Assembly (NCBI GenBank): GCA_013388965.1
Contig: JACAEG010000116.1
Span: forward strand, 1 to 41,465
DNA: 41,465 nt
Direction: 5' to 3'
Source of the DNA: Pseudorhodoplanes sp.
GTDB taxonomy: Bacteria; Pseudomonadota; Alphaproteobacteria; Rhizobiales; Xanthobacteraceae
Under the pieces are notes generated by a model. That model was not told the origin of the DNA. It saw nothing but the letters and a program-made list of their open reading frames with translations, and did not search any database. The position numbers and the translations under genes were made by a program. The first letter of the stretch is position 1, and each line of letters starts with the position of its first letter. Below are positions 19,174 to 27,997 of the stretch, one piece after another.

Positions 19174-19200
19174 CCGGCCCGGCTTGCGGCGCCGGGCCGG
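19174..19200 (-). other. Intra-operon GC hairpin between substrate-binding and permease genes
   Basis: CCGGCCCGGC-ttgcggc-GCCGGGCCGG, perfect 10-bp stem in the 97-bp gap; no U-tract. Confidence 0.75.
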
Positions 19201-19224
19201 AATGTCGACGGTCCGATCAGACGA

Positions 19225-20400
19225 TCACGGAAGCGGCATCGTCACCTTTCCCTGATTGAGGAGGACGATGTAGATATTCGGCTGGTTCTGGCCGCTCTCT
19301 GCGCCGGCAGGTCCCTCCTTGATGAAGGCAATGTCGCCGTTCACCGCCGGAAGCCTGGTCTTCCAGAGTGCTTCGCGCAGCGCTTCAGGCTCGGCCTTGC
19401 CTGCGATCTTGATCGCCTCGACGGCGGTGAGCACGGCATCGTAGCCCCGGAAGCCTTCGGTCAGGCCCGGAAATTCGAGTTTGCGCTTGGTCCATTCGTC
19501 GACATAGACCTTGGCGATGTCAGGGTACTTGGCCTTGTCGGGGAACCAGGGCGAGAAGAACAGCAGATGATAGCTCGACATCTCCTTCGGACCGGGATTG
19601 GCGATCAACTGATCGGGAAAGGAGCCGCCGGTCGTGATGATGCGCTGAGGCAGTTTCAGCTCGGCGGCCTGCTTCAGCGCCAGCGTCATCTGCTCGACAC
19701 CGGTGGTGATGAAAAGGGTATCGCCGCCTGACTGCTTGATCGCCGTGAGCTGCGCCGAAAGGTCGGTCGCGTCGGGCGTCATGAACTGAACCGAGCCGAT
19801 TTCCACGCCCTTCGTCTTCAGATATTTGCTGAACTCTTCGGCCGACCCGCGCCCCCAGTCGTTGTTGACCGACAGAAAGTCGATCTTCTTGATGCTGGGC
19901 TGGAAGCTGTCGTATTTGGCCAGAAAGGCCTTGGCTTCCATCTCCGAGGTCGGGCTGATGCGGAACACCCACGGATTGCCCGATGTCGTGATCTTGCCGG
20001 ACGACGAGGTCTCGACGATCAGGGGCACCTTGTATTCGATCAGCTTGGGCATGATCGCGAGCGTATACGTCGAACTCCAGGCGCCGATCAGCAACGGCAC
20101 CTTGTCGCGGAGGATCAGCTTTTCGACCGCATTCACGGCTTCCTTGGGGTTCGACTTGTTGTCCTCCAGGATCAACTCGAGTTTCTTGCCCAGAACGCCG
20201 CCATTCGCATTGATGACGTCCACCGCGATCTTGGCGCCATTGGCGACATAGTTGCCCGAGGCCGCCACCGGTCCGGTGAGCGGCTGGGTCATGCCGATCT
20301 TGATCGTCTCCTGCGCCTGCGCCGCGCTCGCGGTCAGGACTGCGGCGACTGCCGCCGTCGCCCACCTTAGCTTCTGCATGAGTTTGCTCCTTGTGCTCAT
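19225..20400 (-). CDS. Branched-chain amino acid-type ABC transporter substrate-binding protein
   Basis: Signal peptide; ETIKIGMTQPLTGPVAASGNYVANGAKIAVDVINANGGVLGKKLELILEDNKSNPKEAVNAVEKLI. Confidence 0.94.
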   Translation of the reverse strand: MSTRSKLMQKLRWATAAVAAVLTASAAQAQETIKIGMTQPLTGPVAASGNYVANGAKIAVDVINANGGVLGKKLELILEDNKSNPKEAVNAVEKLILRDKVPLLIGAWSSTYTLAIMPKLIEYKVPLIVETSSSGKITTSGNPWVFRISPTSEMEAKAFLAKYDSFQPSIKKIDFLSVNNDWGRGSAEEFSKYLKTKGVEIGSVQFMTPDATDLSAQLTAIKQSGGDTLFITTGVEQMTLALKQAAELKLPQRIITTGGSFPDQLIANPGPKEMSSYHLLFFSPWFPDKAKYPDIAKVYVDEWTKRKLEFPGLTEGFRGYDAVLTAVEAIKIAGKAEPEALREALWKTRLPAVNGDIAFIKEGPAGAESGQNQPNIYIVLLNQGKVTMPLP

Positions 20401-20401
20401 A

Positions 20402-21382
20402 TCAGGCTGACTTCAGCCGGGTCTGCTGGTACTTCAGGTCGCGATATTCGCCGGACAGAACCGGCGGATATTTCGCCTTTCCGGGCGGCGCGATGCACTC
20501 GATCAGCGCGTCGTAATTCGGGTGGTGGAAGAAGGCGATCGACAGCCGCTTGCTGCGCGCCGCGACGCTGTCCGGCGGGTTGATCACGCGGTGCACGTTC
20601 GACACCCAGCGATCGTTGGTCCAGCGCATCAGGAGGTCGCCGATATTGACGACGAACGTATCCTGATCGGTCTCCACGTCGATCCAATCGCCGGAGCGGG
20701 TCTTTACCTGGAGGCCGCCGGGAACATTCTCGCCATTGAGGATGGTCAGCAGCCCGTAATCGGTATGGTCACCGGCGCGAAGCTGGCCAGGCTTTGGCGC
20801 CGAGGTCTGCTCCGGATAGTAATTGATGCGGATCGCCGTGATGTGCTTGTCGATCTTGTCCCGAAAGAACTGTTCCGGCAGATCCAGCGCCAGGGCGGTC
20901 AGCTCCATCATCGTCTCGGAGAGCTGTTCCATTGCCGTGTAGTACTGCTCCGCGGCCTCGCGGAGGCCGGCGGGATGCTGCGACCAGAGATTGGGAATGA
21001 AGTAGCGCGGTCCCTCGCCCTGGGTGTAGTAGGGTTCGTCGGGCCATCGCTCGCGTCCGAGATGGTAGTATTCCTTCAGATCGGCCGGAGTCGCGATTGC
21101 GTTGCCGGCCGAGAGCGCCTCGATTCCGAGCGCGCGATATCCGCGCGGCGTCTTGCCGTCGGGATGGGCGGCTTTTAGCTTTTCCTCGAGCGGCAGCGCG
21201 AAGAATGCGTTGGCCTTGTCGCGCAGCGTATTGATCAGGGAAAGCGGAACGCCGTGTCCCTTGATCGTGAAAAAGCCGATCTCGGTGCAGGTGCGGTCGA
21301 TCTGGGCGGCAACCGCACGCCTGTCGGCTGGCGAGCCCTTGAGCGCAGGCGCCAGGTCGATGACGGGAATGGTGATCGGCAT
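20402..21382 (-). CDS. 2-oxoglutarate/Fe(II) oxygenase, isopenicillin N synthase family
   Basis: IPVIDLAPAL, EIGFFTIKGHGV, GDHTDYGLLTIL (HxD), SNVHRVINP (distal His), KRLSIAFFHHPN (RxS). Start MPITIPVIDL, preceded by GGAG. Confidence 0.92.
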   Translation of the reverse strand: MPITIPVIDLAPALKGSPADRRAVAAQIDRTCTEIGFFTIKGHGVPLSLINTLRDKANAFFALPLEEKLKAAHPDGKTPRGYRALGIEALSAGNAIATPADLKEYYHLGRERWPDEPYYTQGEGPRYFIPNLWSQHPAGLREAAEQYYTAMEQLSETMMELTALALDLPEQFFRDKIDKHITAIRINYYPEQTSAPKPGQLRAGDHTDYGLLTILNGENVPGGLQVKTRSGDWIDVETDQDTFVVNIGDLLMRWTNDRWVSNVHRVINPPDSVAARSKRLSIAFFHHPNYDALIECIAPPGKAKYPPVLSGEYRDLKYQQTRLKSA

Positions 21383-21396
21383 CGGTATCTCCGGCA

Positions 21397-22191
21397 TTAG
21401 TGAAAATAGGCGCCGCCATCGACCACCAGCGTCTGGCCGGTGATGAAGGCCGCATCGGCGCTGGCGAAGAAGGCGACGGCGCCGACCAGATCGGCGGGCG
21501 TCATGGCGCGCGCGAGCACGCGGCCGCGGACGGACGGCTCCTTCGCACCTGCAACGAGTTCGGCATTGCGCTCGACATTGTCGCTCAGCGTGAATCCCGG
21601 TGCGACGCTGTTGACCAGAATGCCGCGCGGCCCGAGTTCCGTCGCCAGAGCGCGCGTCAACGACACCACCGCGCCCTTGCTTGCGACATAGTGTGCCATC
21701 AGCGGGTTGCCCTTGAATGCAACGCCCGATGAAATGTTGATGATGCGTCCCGATTTCTGCCGCTCGAAAATCGGGACGACGGCCTTGCAGCACTGAAACA
21801 GGCCGATGACATTGACATCCATGACCCTGCGGAATTCGACGGCATCGATCTGCTCGAATGGCTTCGGCCGCAGCGTCGAATAGATGCCTGCGTTGTTGAC
21901 CAGAATGTCCACGCGGCCGAAGGCGTCCTGCGAGGCGGCGACCATTGCCTTGACGTCTGCATCCAGCGATACGTCCGTTGCGACGCCGATTGCGCGATAT
22001 CCGCTGTCGACGAGACGTTGCGCGCCGGCTTCGGCGTTGCTCTGGTCGGCGATGACGATGGCCGCGCCCCGGGCCGCAAGGTCTGCCGCGACAGCATGAC
22101 CGATGCCGGCGGCGCCGCCGGTCACGATGGCGACCGCGCCTTCGAGGTTCGTGCCGTTGCCGGCTTTCGTGCCGTTCTGGCGTATGTCCAT
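21397..22191 (-). CDS. SDR family oxidoreductase
   Basis: GAVAIVTGGAAGIGHAVAADLAARGA, NNAGIYS, YVASKGAVVSLTRALATELG, VDGGAYFH. Start at ATG 22191; the provided ORF starts at TTG 22209. Confidence 0.9.
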   Translation of the reverse strand: MDIRQNGTKAGNGTNLEGAVAIVTGGAAGIGHAVAADLAARGAAIVIADQSNAEAGAQRLVDSGYRAIGVATDVSLDADVKAMVAASQDAFGRVDILVNNAGIYSTLRPKPFEQIDAVEFRRVMDVNVIGLFQCCKAVVPIFERQKSGRIINISSGVAFKGNPLMAHYVASKGAVVSLTRALATELGPRGILVNSVAPGFTLSDNVERNAELVAGAKEPSVRGRVLARAMTPADLVGAVAFFASADAAFITGQTLVVDGGAYFH

Positions 22192-22241
22192 GAACTGGAA
22201 TATTTGCAACTCCCATGCCAGTTCGATGGGGCGCAGACCCC
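22188..22241 (-). promoter_or_regulatory. Structured leader at the SDR start
   Basis: CCATGAACTGG (22188-22198) pairs with CCAGTTCgATGG (22218-22229), one bulged nt, 19-nt loop; adjacent GGGG-cgcaga-CCCC at 22228-22241. Confidence 0.5.
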
Positions 22242-22260
22242 GGATTCATGGGCGTTCTAG

Positions 22261-22283
22261 CTCGTCAGTATGCTGACGTGTTT
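22261..22283. promoter_or_regulatory. Putative operator copy A: CTCGTCAGTATGCTGACGTGTTT
   Basis: 16-bp dyad CGTCAG-TATG-CTGACG (22263-22278) ~70 bp upstream of the SDR ATG; same 23-bp element as copy B apart from the central YATR. Confidence 0.8.
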
Positions 22284-22376
22284 CGCCGGCGCGGCTTGCC
22301 TGATTGCGAAACGAGCAATTGTCGGCAAACTGGGCAGCAGGCTGAGCCGACCGGACTTGCGATGGATGCCAATCGC

Positions 22377-22862
22377 TCAGGTCAGGCGCAGCGGCGCGCG
22401 TCCGAAATCGTTGCCGGCGTCAACCAGGCGCGCCAGGGAACGCAGGAAGGCCTCACGCTCGTCCGGGGGCAGGGCCTCGATGGTTCTGATATGCGCGCGC
22501 CGTGCCGCCTGCGTCATTTGATCCAGCAGGCGCTTGCCGCGCGCGGTCAGAATGACGCGCTTCAATCGCCTGTCGGCTTTTGTCGTCGTGCGCCGCAACA
22601 GGCCGCGCGCTTCAAGGCGCGCGGCGACATTCGCCAGTGTCGTGCGGTCGACCCCGATTTCATAGGCGAGCCGCGCCTGCTCCAGCCCCGGCTGTTCGGC
22701 GACGGCGCTCATCATGCTGTACTGGACCGGCGTGACGTTGAATGCACTGCATTCCTCGATGAACAGGGCAGTGTGGATCTGGTGCAGCCGGCGGATCAAG
22801 AAGCCCGGGCGGCTGGCGAGATCGAATGTGGAGAGCCGCGGCGTGATCCGCTTATCGGACAT
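22377..22862 (-). CDS. MarR family transcriptional regulator
   Basis: MSDKRITPRLSTFDLASRPGFLIRRLHQIHTALFIEECSAFNVTPVQYSMMSAVAEQPGLEQARLAYEIGVDRTTLANVAARLEARGLLRRTTTKADRRLKRVILTARGKRLL. Confidence 0.93.
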   Translation of the reverse strand: MSDKRITPRLSTFDLASRPGFLIRRLHQIHTALFIEECSAFNVTPVQYSMMSAVAEQPGLEQARLAYEIGVDRTTLANVAARLEARGLLRRTTTKADRRLKRVILTARGKRLLDQMTQAARRAHIRTIEALPPDEREAFLRSLARLVDAGNDFGRAPLRLT

Positions 22863-23970
22863 GGAAGCGGGATAGCAGGTCGCGCAACCATCGCCAAGCA
22901 ACATGCGAGATCAGGCCGCCGGCATGCAATGCGGCGCCGGCACCCGGCGTCTCCTCGCCGCGCAGACGCGCCTCGAGATTGCGTGCCACCATCGCCGCCA
23001 GCTCGGCGGCAAAGACCCGGACGATCGGGCCGCGGCCCAACTGCGCCAGCGGCCCCTTCAGCGCATATGTGAGATCGATCTCGACCGTGCTTGCGGCAGG
23101 ACCGTTCCCGACCAGGCGGAAGGTCGCCTCCGCCTGCATGCGCGTGCCGCTGGCCGTGTCGCGTCCCGATCCGGCGATCCGGCCCGTGCGCGCCATATCG
23201 TCGTAGGTCAGCGTGGCATCCCCCTTGAATCTTGCCTGGATCGGGCCAAGCGACGTCAGCATTTCACCCCGGATTCGGTCGCCGTCGCGGCTGGTGATCG
23301 TCGCGCCGGGCAGGCAACTCGCAATCAGTGCCGGATCACGGAGCGCCACCCAGACCTGCTCCGGGGGGAGGGCGATGCTCAGCGTCTCATGCAGGCCGTC
23401 GCCGGTGAACTTCGCGGAGATTTGCGCGGCCGGCGGCGCGGCTGCGTCATCGAGAGAAAACTGCCTGAAGGTTCCCCTGGTTACTGGGGGGAGCGACGGC
23501 GCGGTCACCTCCGGGCGATGGCTCAATACGCGGCGGATCGCGCGGACAATGCCGTTATAGCCAGTGCAGCGGCAGAGATTGCCTGCAAGTTCCAGCCGAA
23601 TGCGATCTTCGTCCGCATCGGGAAGCCGCAACACGATATCTCGCGCCGTCACCAGCATTCCCGGCGTGCAATAGCCGCATTGCAGTGCGTGCTCGGCGGA
23701 GAACGCCTCGCGCAACGCCGCCATCACCGGATCGCGCTCAAGGCCCTCGATGCTTTTCACGTCACGTCCCGCGCAGGTTGCCGCAAGCGTGATGCAGGAG
23801 CGCACCGGTTCTCCGTCGAGCAGGACCGTGCAGGCTCCGCACACGCCATGCTCGCAACCGATATGCGTTCCGGTCAGCAGCAGGTCCTCGCGCAGAAAGT
23901 CGGCAAGATGCGTCCGCGGAGCAACCTCGGCGCTGACGGCGAGGTCATTGACCTTGAGAGTGATGGTCAT
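22852..23970 (-). CDS. Fused (2Fe-2S) Mo-hydroxylase small subunit (CoxS-like) and CoxG-like SRPBCC domain
   Basis: CEHGVCGACTVLLDGEPVRSC and CGYCTPGMLVTA..GNLCRCTGYNGIVRAI (two [2Fe-2S] sites), then SRPBCC-like LPPEQVWVALRDPALIASCLPGATI..GEMLTSLGPIQARFKGDATLTYDD and a C-terminal amphipathic/TM-like tail. Confidence 0.9.
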   Translation of the reverse strand: MTITLKVNDLAVSAEVAPRTHLADFLREDLLLTGTHIGCEHGVCGACTVLLDGEPVRSCITLAATCAGRDVKSIEGLERDPVMAALREAFSAEHALQCGYCTPGMLVTARDIVLRLPDADEDRIRLELAGNLCRCTGYNGIVRAIRRVLSHRPEVTAPSLPPVTRGTFRQFSLDDAAAPPAAQISAKFTGDGLHETLSIALPPEQVWVALRDPALIASCLPGATITSRDGDRIRGEMLTSLGPIQARFKGDATLTYDDMARTGRIAGSGRDTASGTRMQAEATFRLVGNGPAASTVEIDLTYALKGPLAQLGRGPIVRVFAAELAAMVARNLEARLRGEETPGAGAALHAGGLISHVAWRWLRDLLSRFHVR

Positions 23971-24740
23971 GCCGCCTGCTCCATGGCGCGGCGCAGGGCT
24001 GCGAGCTGCATGATGCGGCCGATCTCATCGAGACCGCTCTGCAGCAGGGCGCGTTCGGCGCTTTCGATCCTGACGTCCGAGCCCTCCAGCACGATCGGGG
24101 CGCCGCCGACGGCGCCGATCACGGCCCTATGGATGTCGCGCGCCGGGTCAAGGAACACCGCCGCCATCGCGTGCGCGAATTCACCCGGTTTCCGACAGGC
24201 CTTGTAATAGCCCCAGCGTGCTTCCGGCGACGCCTTTGGAACACGCACCGCCTGCACGATCTCGCCAGGCTGCAGCGCATTGCGAAACGGGCCGAGCACG
24301 AATGTGGTGAGCGGAATGGTGCGGCCGCCGTCAGGCCTGAGCGTCAAAACCGCAGCGCCCAGCGCCGTCATTGTGCAGAGCCAGTCCGCCGCCGGATCGG
24401 CGTGGCAGAGGCTGCCGCCGATCGTGCCGCGGTTGCGCACCGCGCGATAGGCGATGCCCTGCGCGATCGCCGGCAGGATCCCCTTGCCGATATCCGGCAC
24501 ACGCCCGTCGGCAATCGCGGCATGGGTGACGCATGCGCCGATGATCACGGCGTCCTCGGTTTCCTCGACCAAGGAGAATTCACGGATCTGCGCGATCGAT
24601 ATGACATGCGAAGGCTGCGCGACCCGGAAGTTGAGCATTGGTCCGAGCGATTGTCCGCCAGCCACGATCCGGCCCTCGCCGGACTGCATCAGTTGCGCCA
24701 CGCTCACCGGCTGTTCAAGGGAAAAAACCGCCGGTTTCAT
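23967..24740 (-). CDS. FAD-binding medium subunit of Mo-hydroxylase (CoxM-like)
   Basis: AGGQSLGPMLNFRVAQPSHVISI, RNRGTIGGSLCHADPAADWLC. Confidence 0.92.
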   Translation of the reverse strand: MKPAVFSLEQPVSVAQLMQSGEGRIVAGGQSLGPMLNFRVAQPSHVISIAQIREFSLVEETEDAVIIGACVTHAAIADGRVPDIGKGILPAIAQGIAYRAVRNRGTIGGSLCHADPAADWLCTMTALGAAVLTLRPDGGRTIPLTTFVLGPFRNALQPGEIVQAVRVPKASPEARWGYYKACRKPGEFAHAMAAVFLDPARDIHRAVIGAVGGAPIVLEGSDVRIESAERALLQSGLDEIGRIMQLAALRRAMEQAA

Positions 24741-27091
24741 GCCGACACCTTCAGACGCGAGGCGGCGAGCGCCTCCAGAACACGGTGCGGCGTGATCGGC
24801 AGCTGGTTGATCTCGGCGCCGAGAGGCCGCAGCGCGTCGTTCACGGCATTGGCGATAGCCGCCGGCGGCCCGATCGCCCCTCCCTCGCCGATCCCTTTCT
24901 GTCCGAAGGCGGTGTAGGGCGAGGGCGTTTGCATATGATCGATGCGCAGCATCGGCACTTCTGTGGCGCCCGGCAGCATGTAGTCGGCCAGTGTCGTCGC
25001 AAGCGGTTGTCCATGATCGTCGAACGGCATCTCCTCGTAGAGCGCCGTTCCGATGCCCTGTGCGACCCCGCCGCAGACCTGGCCGTCGACGATCATGGGA
25101 TTGATCAGGACGCCGCCGTCCTCGCAGAGGGCGTAGTCGAGAATTCTGACATCGCCCATCTCAGTGTCGACGGACACGACCACGGCATGGGCCGCATAGC
25201 TGAAGGTGCCGGTGTCGCGCACGGTCTTGTAGCCGCTGGTGACTTCCAGCCCGCCCGGATCAACATCCTTCGGCAATTCCTGCGGGCGCAGATACCAGGT
25301 GCGCGCAACCTCCTCGATGCGGACGCTGGCGACGCCGCTCGACACAAGTCCCTTTCCGACCTGCACATTCCCGGACGGCACCTGCAGCAAATGGGCGCCG
25401 ATGCGCGCGATGCGCTGGCCCAGTTCCCTGCATGCGGTCGCAACCGCGCCGCCGGCCATCACGATGCAGCGCGAGCCCCATGTGCCGGTCGAATAGGGTG
25501 TCACCGCCGTATCGCCATGAACGACGCGAATGCGCTCGACCGGAATGCCGAGCACTTCGTTTGCAATCTGCGCCAGCGTCGTTTCGAGGCCCTGGCCGTG
25601 CGACTGGATGCCGACCCGCAACTCCAGGCCGCCATCCGGCGTAAGCCGCGCGACCGCCTGTTCGAAGCCGGGGACCATCGGGATGCCCCAGCCGTAATAG
25701 ACCGACGTTCCGTGCGCACCCTGCTCGCAAAAGATCGAAAAGCCGACTCCGATCCGCACGGATGCGTCCGCTGAATCCTTCTGCTTCCTGCGAATGGCGG
25801 GCAGATCGATTGCCTCAACCACGCGGCGCAGACATTCCGGATAGTCGCCGCTGTCGAAATGCTTTTTCGTGATGTTGTCGAACGGCATGTCCTCGGGCTG
25901 AACCAGATTGCGCAGGCGAACCTCGTATGGCTCCTTGTTCACGGCATGGGCGATGGCGTCGATCATCGTTTCCATCGCATAGCAGACGCCCGCGCGCGCC
26001 ACGCCGCGATAGGGCACGAGGCCGGGCTTGTTCGTCGCCGAGGACCAGGTGATGCAGCGATAGGCATCGAACTTGTAGGGGCCCGGCAGGATGCTGGCGA
26101 CCTGCGCGGATTCCAGACAGGCCGAGAACGGGTAGATCGAATAGGCGCCGGTATCGACCGTGGCCGCCGCGTCCAGTGCGATCAGGCGGCCATCGCGGTC
26201 GGCATAGGCCATAATGTCATAATGATGTTCCCGGCAGTTGGCGTTGCCGGAGAGCTGCTCGCGCCGGTCCTCCAGCCAGCGCACCGGATAGCCGAGATGC
26301 CTCGCGAGGAAAGCCGCGCAGACCTCCTCCGACAGCAGCATCCCCTTGTAGCCGAAACCGCCGCCGACATCGGGCGCAACGATGCGCACATTCTCCTCCG
26401 ACACGCCAAGGCATCCGGCGAGGCCCGTGCGAATGATGTGCGGAATCTGGGTCGCCGTGTGCAGAACGATCTGGTCGAGCCGTCGGTCATAGAGGGCGAC
26501 GACGCCGCGGCCCTCGAGCGGGGACATGCATTGGCGGGCCGTGCGCAGGGTTCGGCGCACCACGACCGGCGCCGTCCTCCTGATCTCCGACAGGTCGGCT
26601 TCGACGCGGCTTTCCAGGAAGACGTTATCGCCCCAATGCTCATGCACGAGCGGTGCGCCGGGCATGCGCGCCGCCAGCATATCGACGACAGCGGGCAGCT
26701 CCTCGAAATCGACCTCCACCGCCGCTGCGAGATCCTCGGCCTCGGCGCGCGTTGCAGCCACGCAAGCCGCAATCGCTTCGCCGACATGGCGCACCTTGTC
26801 ATGCGCCAGGATCGGCTGGGCGGACGACTTGAATCCGGGCAAGCCTGAATTCGCGACAATCGGCTTCACGCCGATCAGATCGGCGGCCACGAACACGCGA
26901 TCCTCATGGCCGGCAGGCTTGCGGATATTTCCGATTCTCGCATGGGCCAGCGGACTGCGCACGAAGGCCAGCTCGCGCATGCCGGCGAGCCTGATATCGC
27001 CGACGTACTCGCCCTTGCCGCGCATATAGCGGTCGTCTTCCTTGCGACGAACCGAACGGCCGACGCCGTATCCTTCCGCGCCACCCTTCAT
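24737..27091 (-). CDS. Xanthine dehydrogenase family molybdopterin-binding large subunit (CoxL-like, not CO-specific)
   Basis: GVGRSVRRKEDDRYMRGKGEYVGDI start, DVGGGFGYKG, VPYRGVARAGVCYAMETMID, GQGLETTLAQIANEVLGIP, FGQKGIGEGGAIGPPAAIANAVNDAL. Confidence 0.93.
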   Translation of the reverse strand: MKGGAEGYGVGRSVRRKEDDRYMRGKGEYVGDIRLAGMRELAFVRSPLAHARIGNIRKPAGHEDRVFVAADLIGVKPIVANSGLPGFKSSAQPILAHDKVRHVGEAIAACVAATRAEAEDLAAAVEVDFEELPAVVDMLAARMPGAPLVHEHWGDNVFLESRVEADLSEIRRTAPVVVRRTLRTARQCMSPLEGRGVVALYDRRLDQIVLHTATQIPHIIRTGLAGCLGVSEENVRIVAPDVGGGFGYKGMLLSEEVCAAFLARHLGYPVRWLEDRREQLSGNANCREHHYDIMAYADRDGRLIALDAAATVDTGAYSIYPFSACLESAQVASILPGPYKFDAYRCITWSSATNKPGLVPYRGVARAGVCYAMETMIDAIAHAVNKEPYEVRLRNLVQPEDMPFDNITKKHFDSGDYPECLRRVVEAIDLPAIRRKQKDSADASVRIGVGFSIFCEQGAHGTSVYYGWGIPMVPGFEQAVARLTPDGGLELRVGIQSHGQGLETTLAQIANEVLGIPVERIRVVHGDTAVTPYSTGTWGSRCIVMAGGAVATACRELGQRIARIGAHLLQVPSGNVQVGKGLVSSGVASVRIEEVARTWYLRPQELPKDVDPGGLEVTSGYKTVRDTGTFSYAAHAVVVSVDTEMGDVRILDYALCEDGGVLINPMIVDGQVCGGVAQGIGTALYEEMPFDDHGQPLATTLADYMLPGATEVPMLRIDHMQTPSPYTAFGQKGIGEGGAIGPPAAIANAVNDALRPLGAEINQLPITPHRVLEALAASRLKVSA

Positions 27092-27993
27092 CGCGCGGCC
27101 TTTCCGGTTCCGCCCCGAGCGGCGCAATGCGTCCTCGCCAGATCGAGCGCGGCCCGGGTCAACTCCCCTTCCGGATCGGTCAGATGATCGAGGATACTGA
27201 AATGGTTGGCCCGCACGATCGGCAGCAGCACGCCCGGTGCGTGCGCCATAGCCCGCAGCGCGTGCAGGTTTCGCGAATCGTTGACCAAGGCGGGGACCTC
27301 GGCGCTGCCGTATGCGATGGTCATGGGCTTCATGACCGCGGGCAGGTGCAACGGCGACAGACCCGCGATCTCGTCATCGGTCAGCCGAAGCGCCTGGTTC
27401 AGCTTCGTGTCGCGCAGCGCTTCGAGGTCATAGACACCGTAGATTGCGAGACCGGCCGCCACCAGCGGATGATCGAGCGTCATCGCCGTCAGATGGCCGC
27501 CGGCCGACCAGCCCGAGAGAATGACGGGACCCGAAATGCCGTGCCGGGGGCCTTCGGCCTGCAACCAGTCGAGCGCGGCGCGGATTTCCGACACGATATC
27601 GGGAAGGCGAGCTTCCGGCGCCAGCGTATAGCCGGGCAGGGCGGCGGACCAGCCATGCGCCTGCACGCCATTCATGAACATCGCGAAGTCCTCGCGCGTG
27701 TTGCGCTGCCAATAGCCGCCATGAATGAAGACGAGGCAGGGCGCCTCAGGGTTCTCGGCTGGATACAAGTCCCAGCGATTGCGCGCGCGCGGACCGTAGG
27801 GGATGTCGAGACCGGCCGGATGCGCCTTGCGATAGACGGCCGAGCCGGCATTGCGCCTTTCGATCAGGGCAGGGCTGTCGGCGACCGCCGCGTTGTTGTC
27901 ATAGGCGGCATCGCGCTCGGCCTGCGTCAGCGAGGCCCATCTTGCGCGCGGATCTTCGACAGCGACCGCGACGAAGGTCACGTTTTGCCTCAT
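27088..27993 (-). CDS. Alpha/beta hydrolase, arylformamidase (kynurenine formamidase)-like
   Basis: VFIHGGYWQRN (HGGxW), SGWSAGGHL nucleophile elbow, late ANHFSILDHL His; ATGA overlap with the large subunit. Confidence 0.88.
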   Translation of the reverse strand: MRQNVTFVAVAVEDPRARWASLTQAERDAAYDNNAAVADSPALIERRNAGSAVYRKAHPAGLDIPYGPRARNRWDLYPAENPEAPCLVFIHGGYWQRNTREDFAMFMNGVQAHGWSAALPGYTLAPEARLPDIVSEIRAALDWLQAEGPRHGISGPVILSGWSAGGHLTAMTLDHPLVAAGLAIYGVYDLEALRDTKLNQALRLTDDEIAGLSPLHLPAVMKPMTIAYGSAEVPALVNDSRNLHALRAMAHAPGVLLPIVRANHFSILDHLTDPEGELTRAALDLARTHCAARGGTGKAAR

Positions 27994-27997
27994 GGTT

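Noticed and set aside
24737-27091. CO dehydrogenase annotation for the coxSML-like genes
   Set aside because: AYRCSFR active-site loop absent (PYRGVAR instead).
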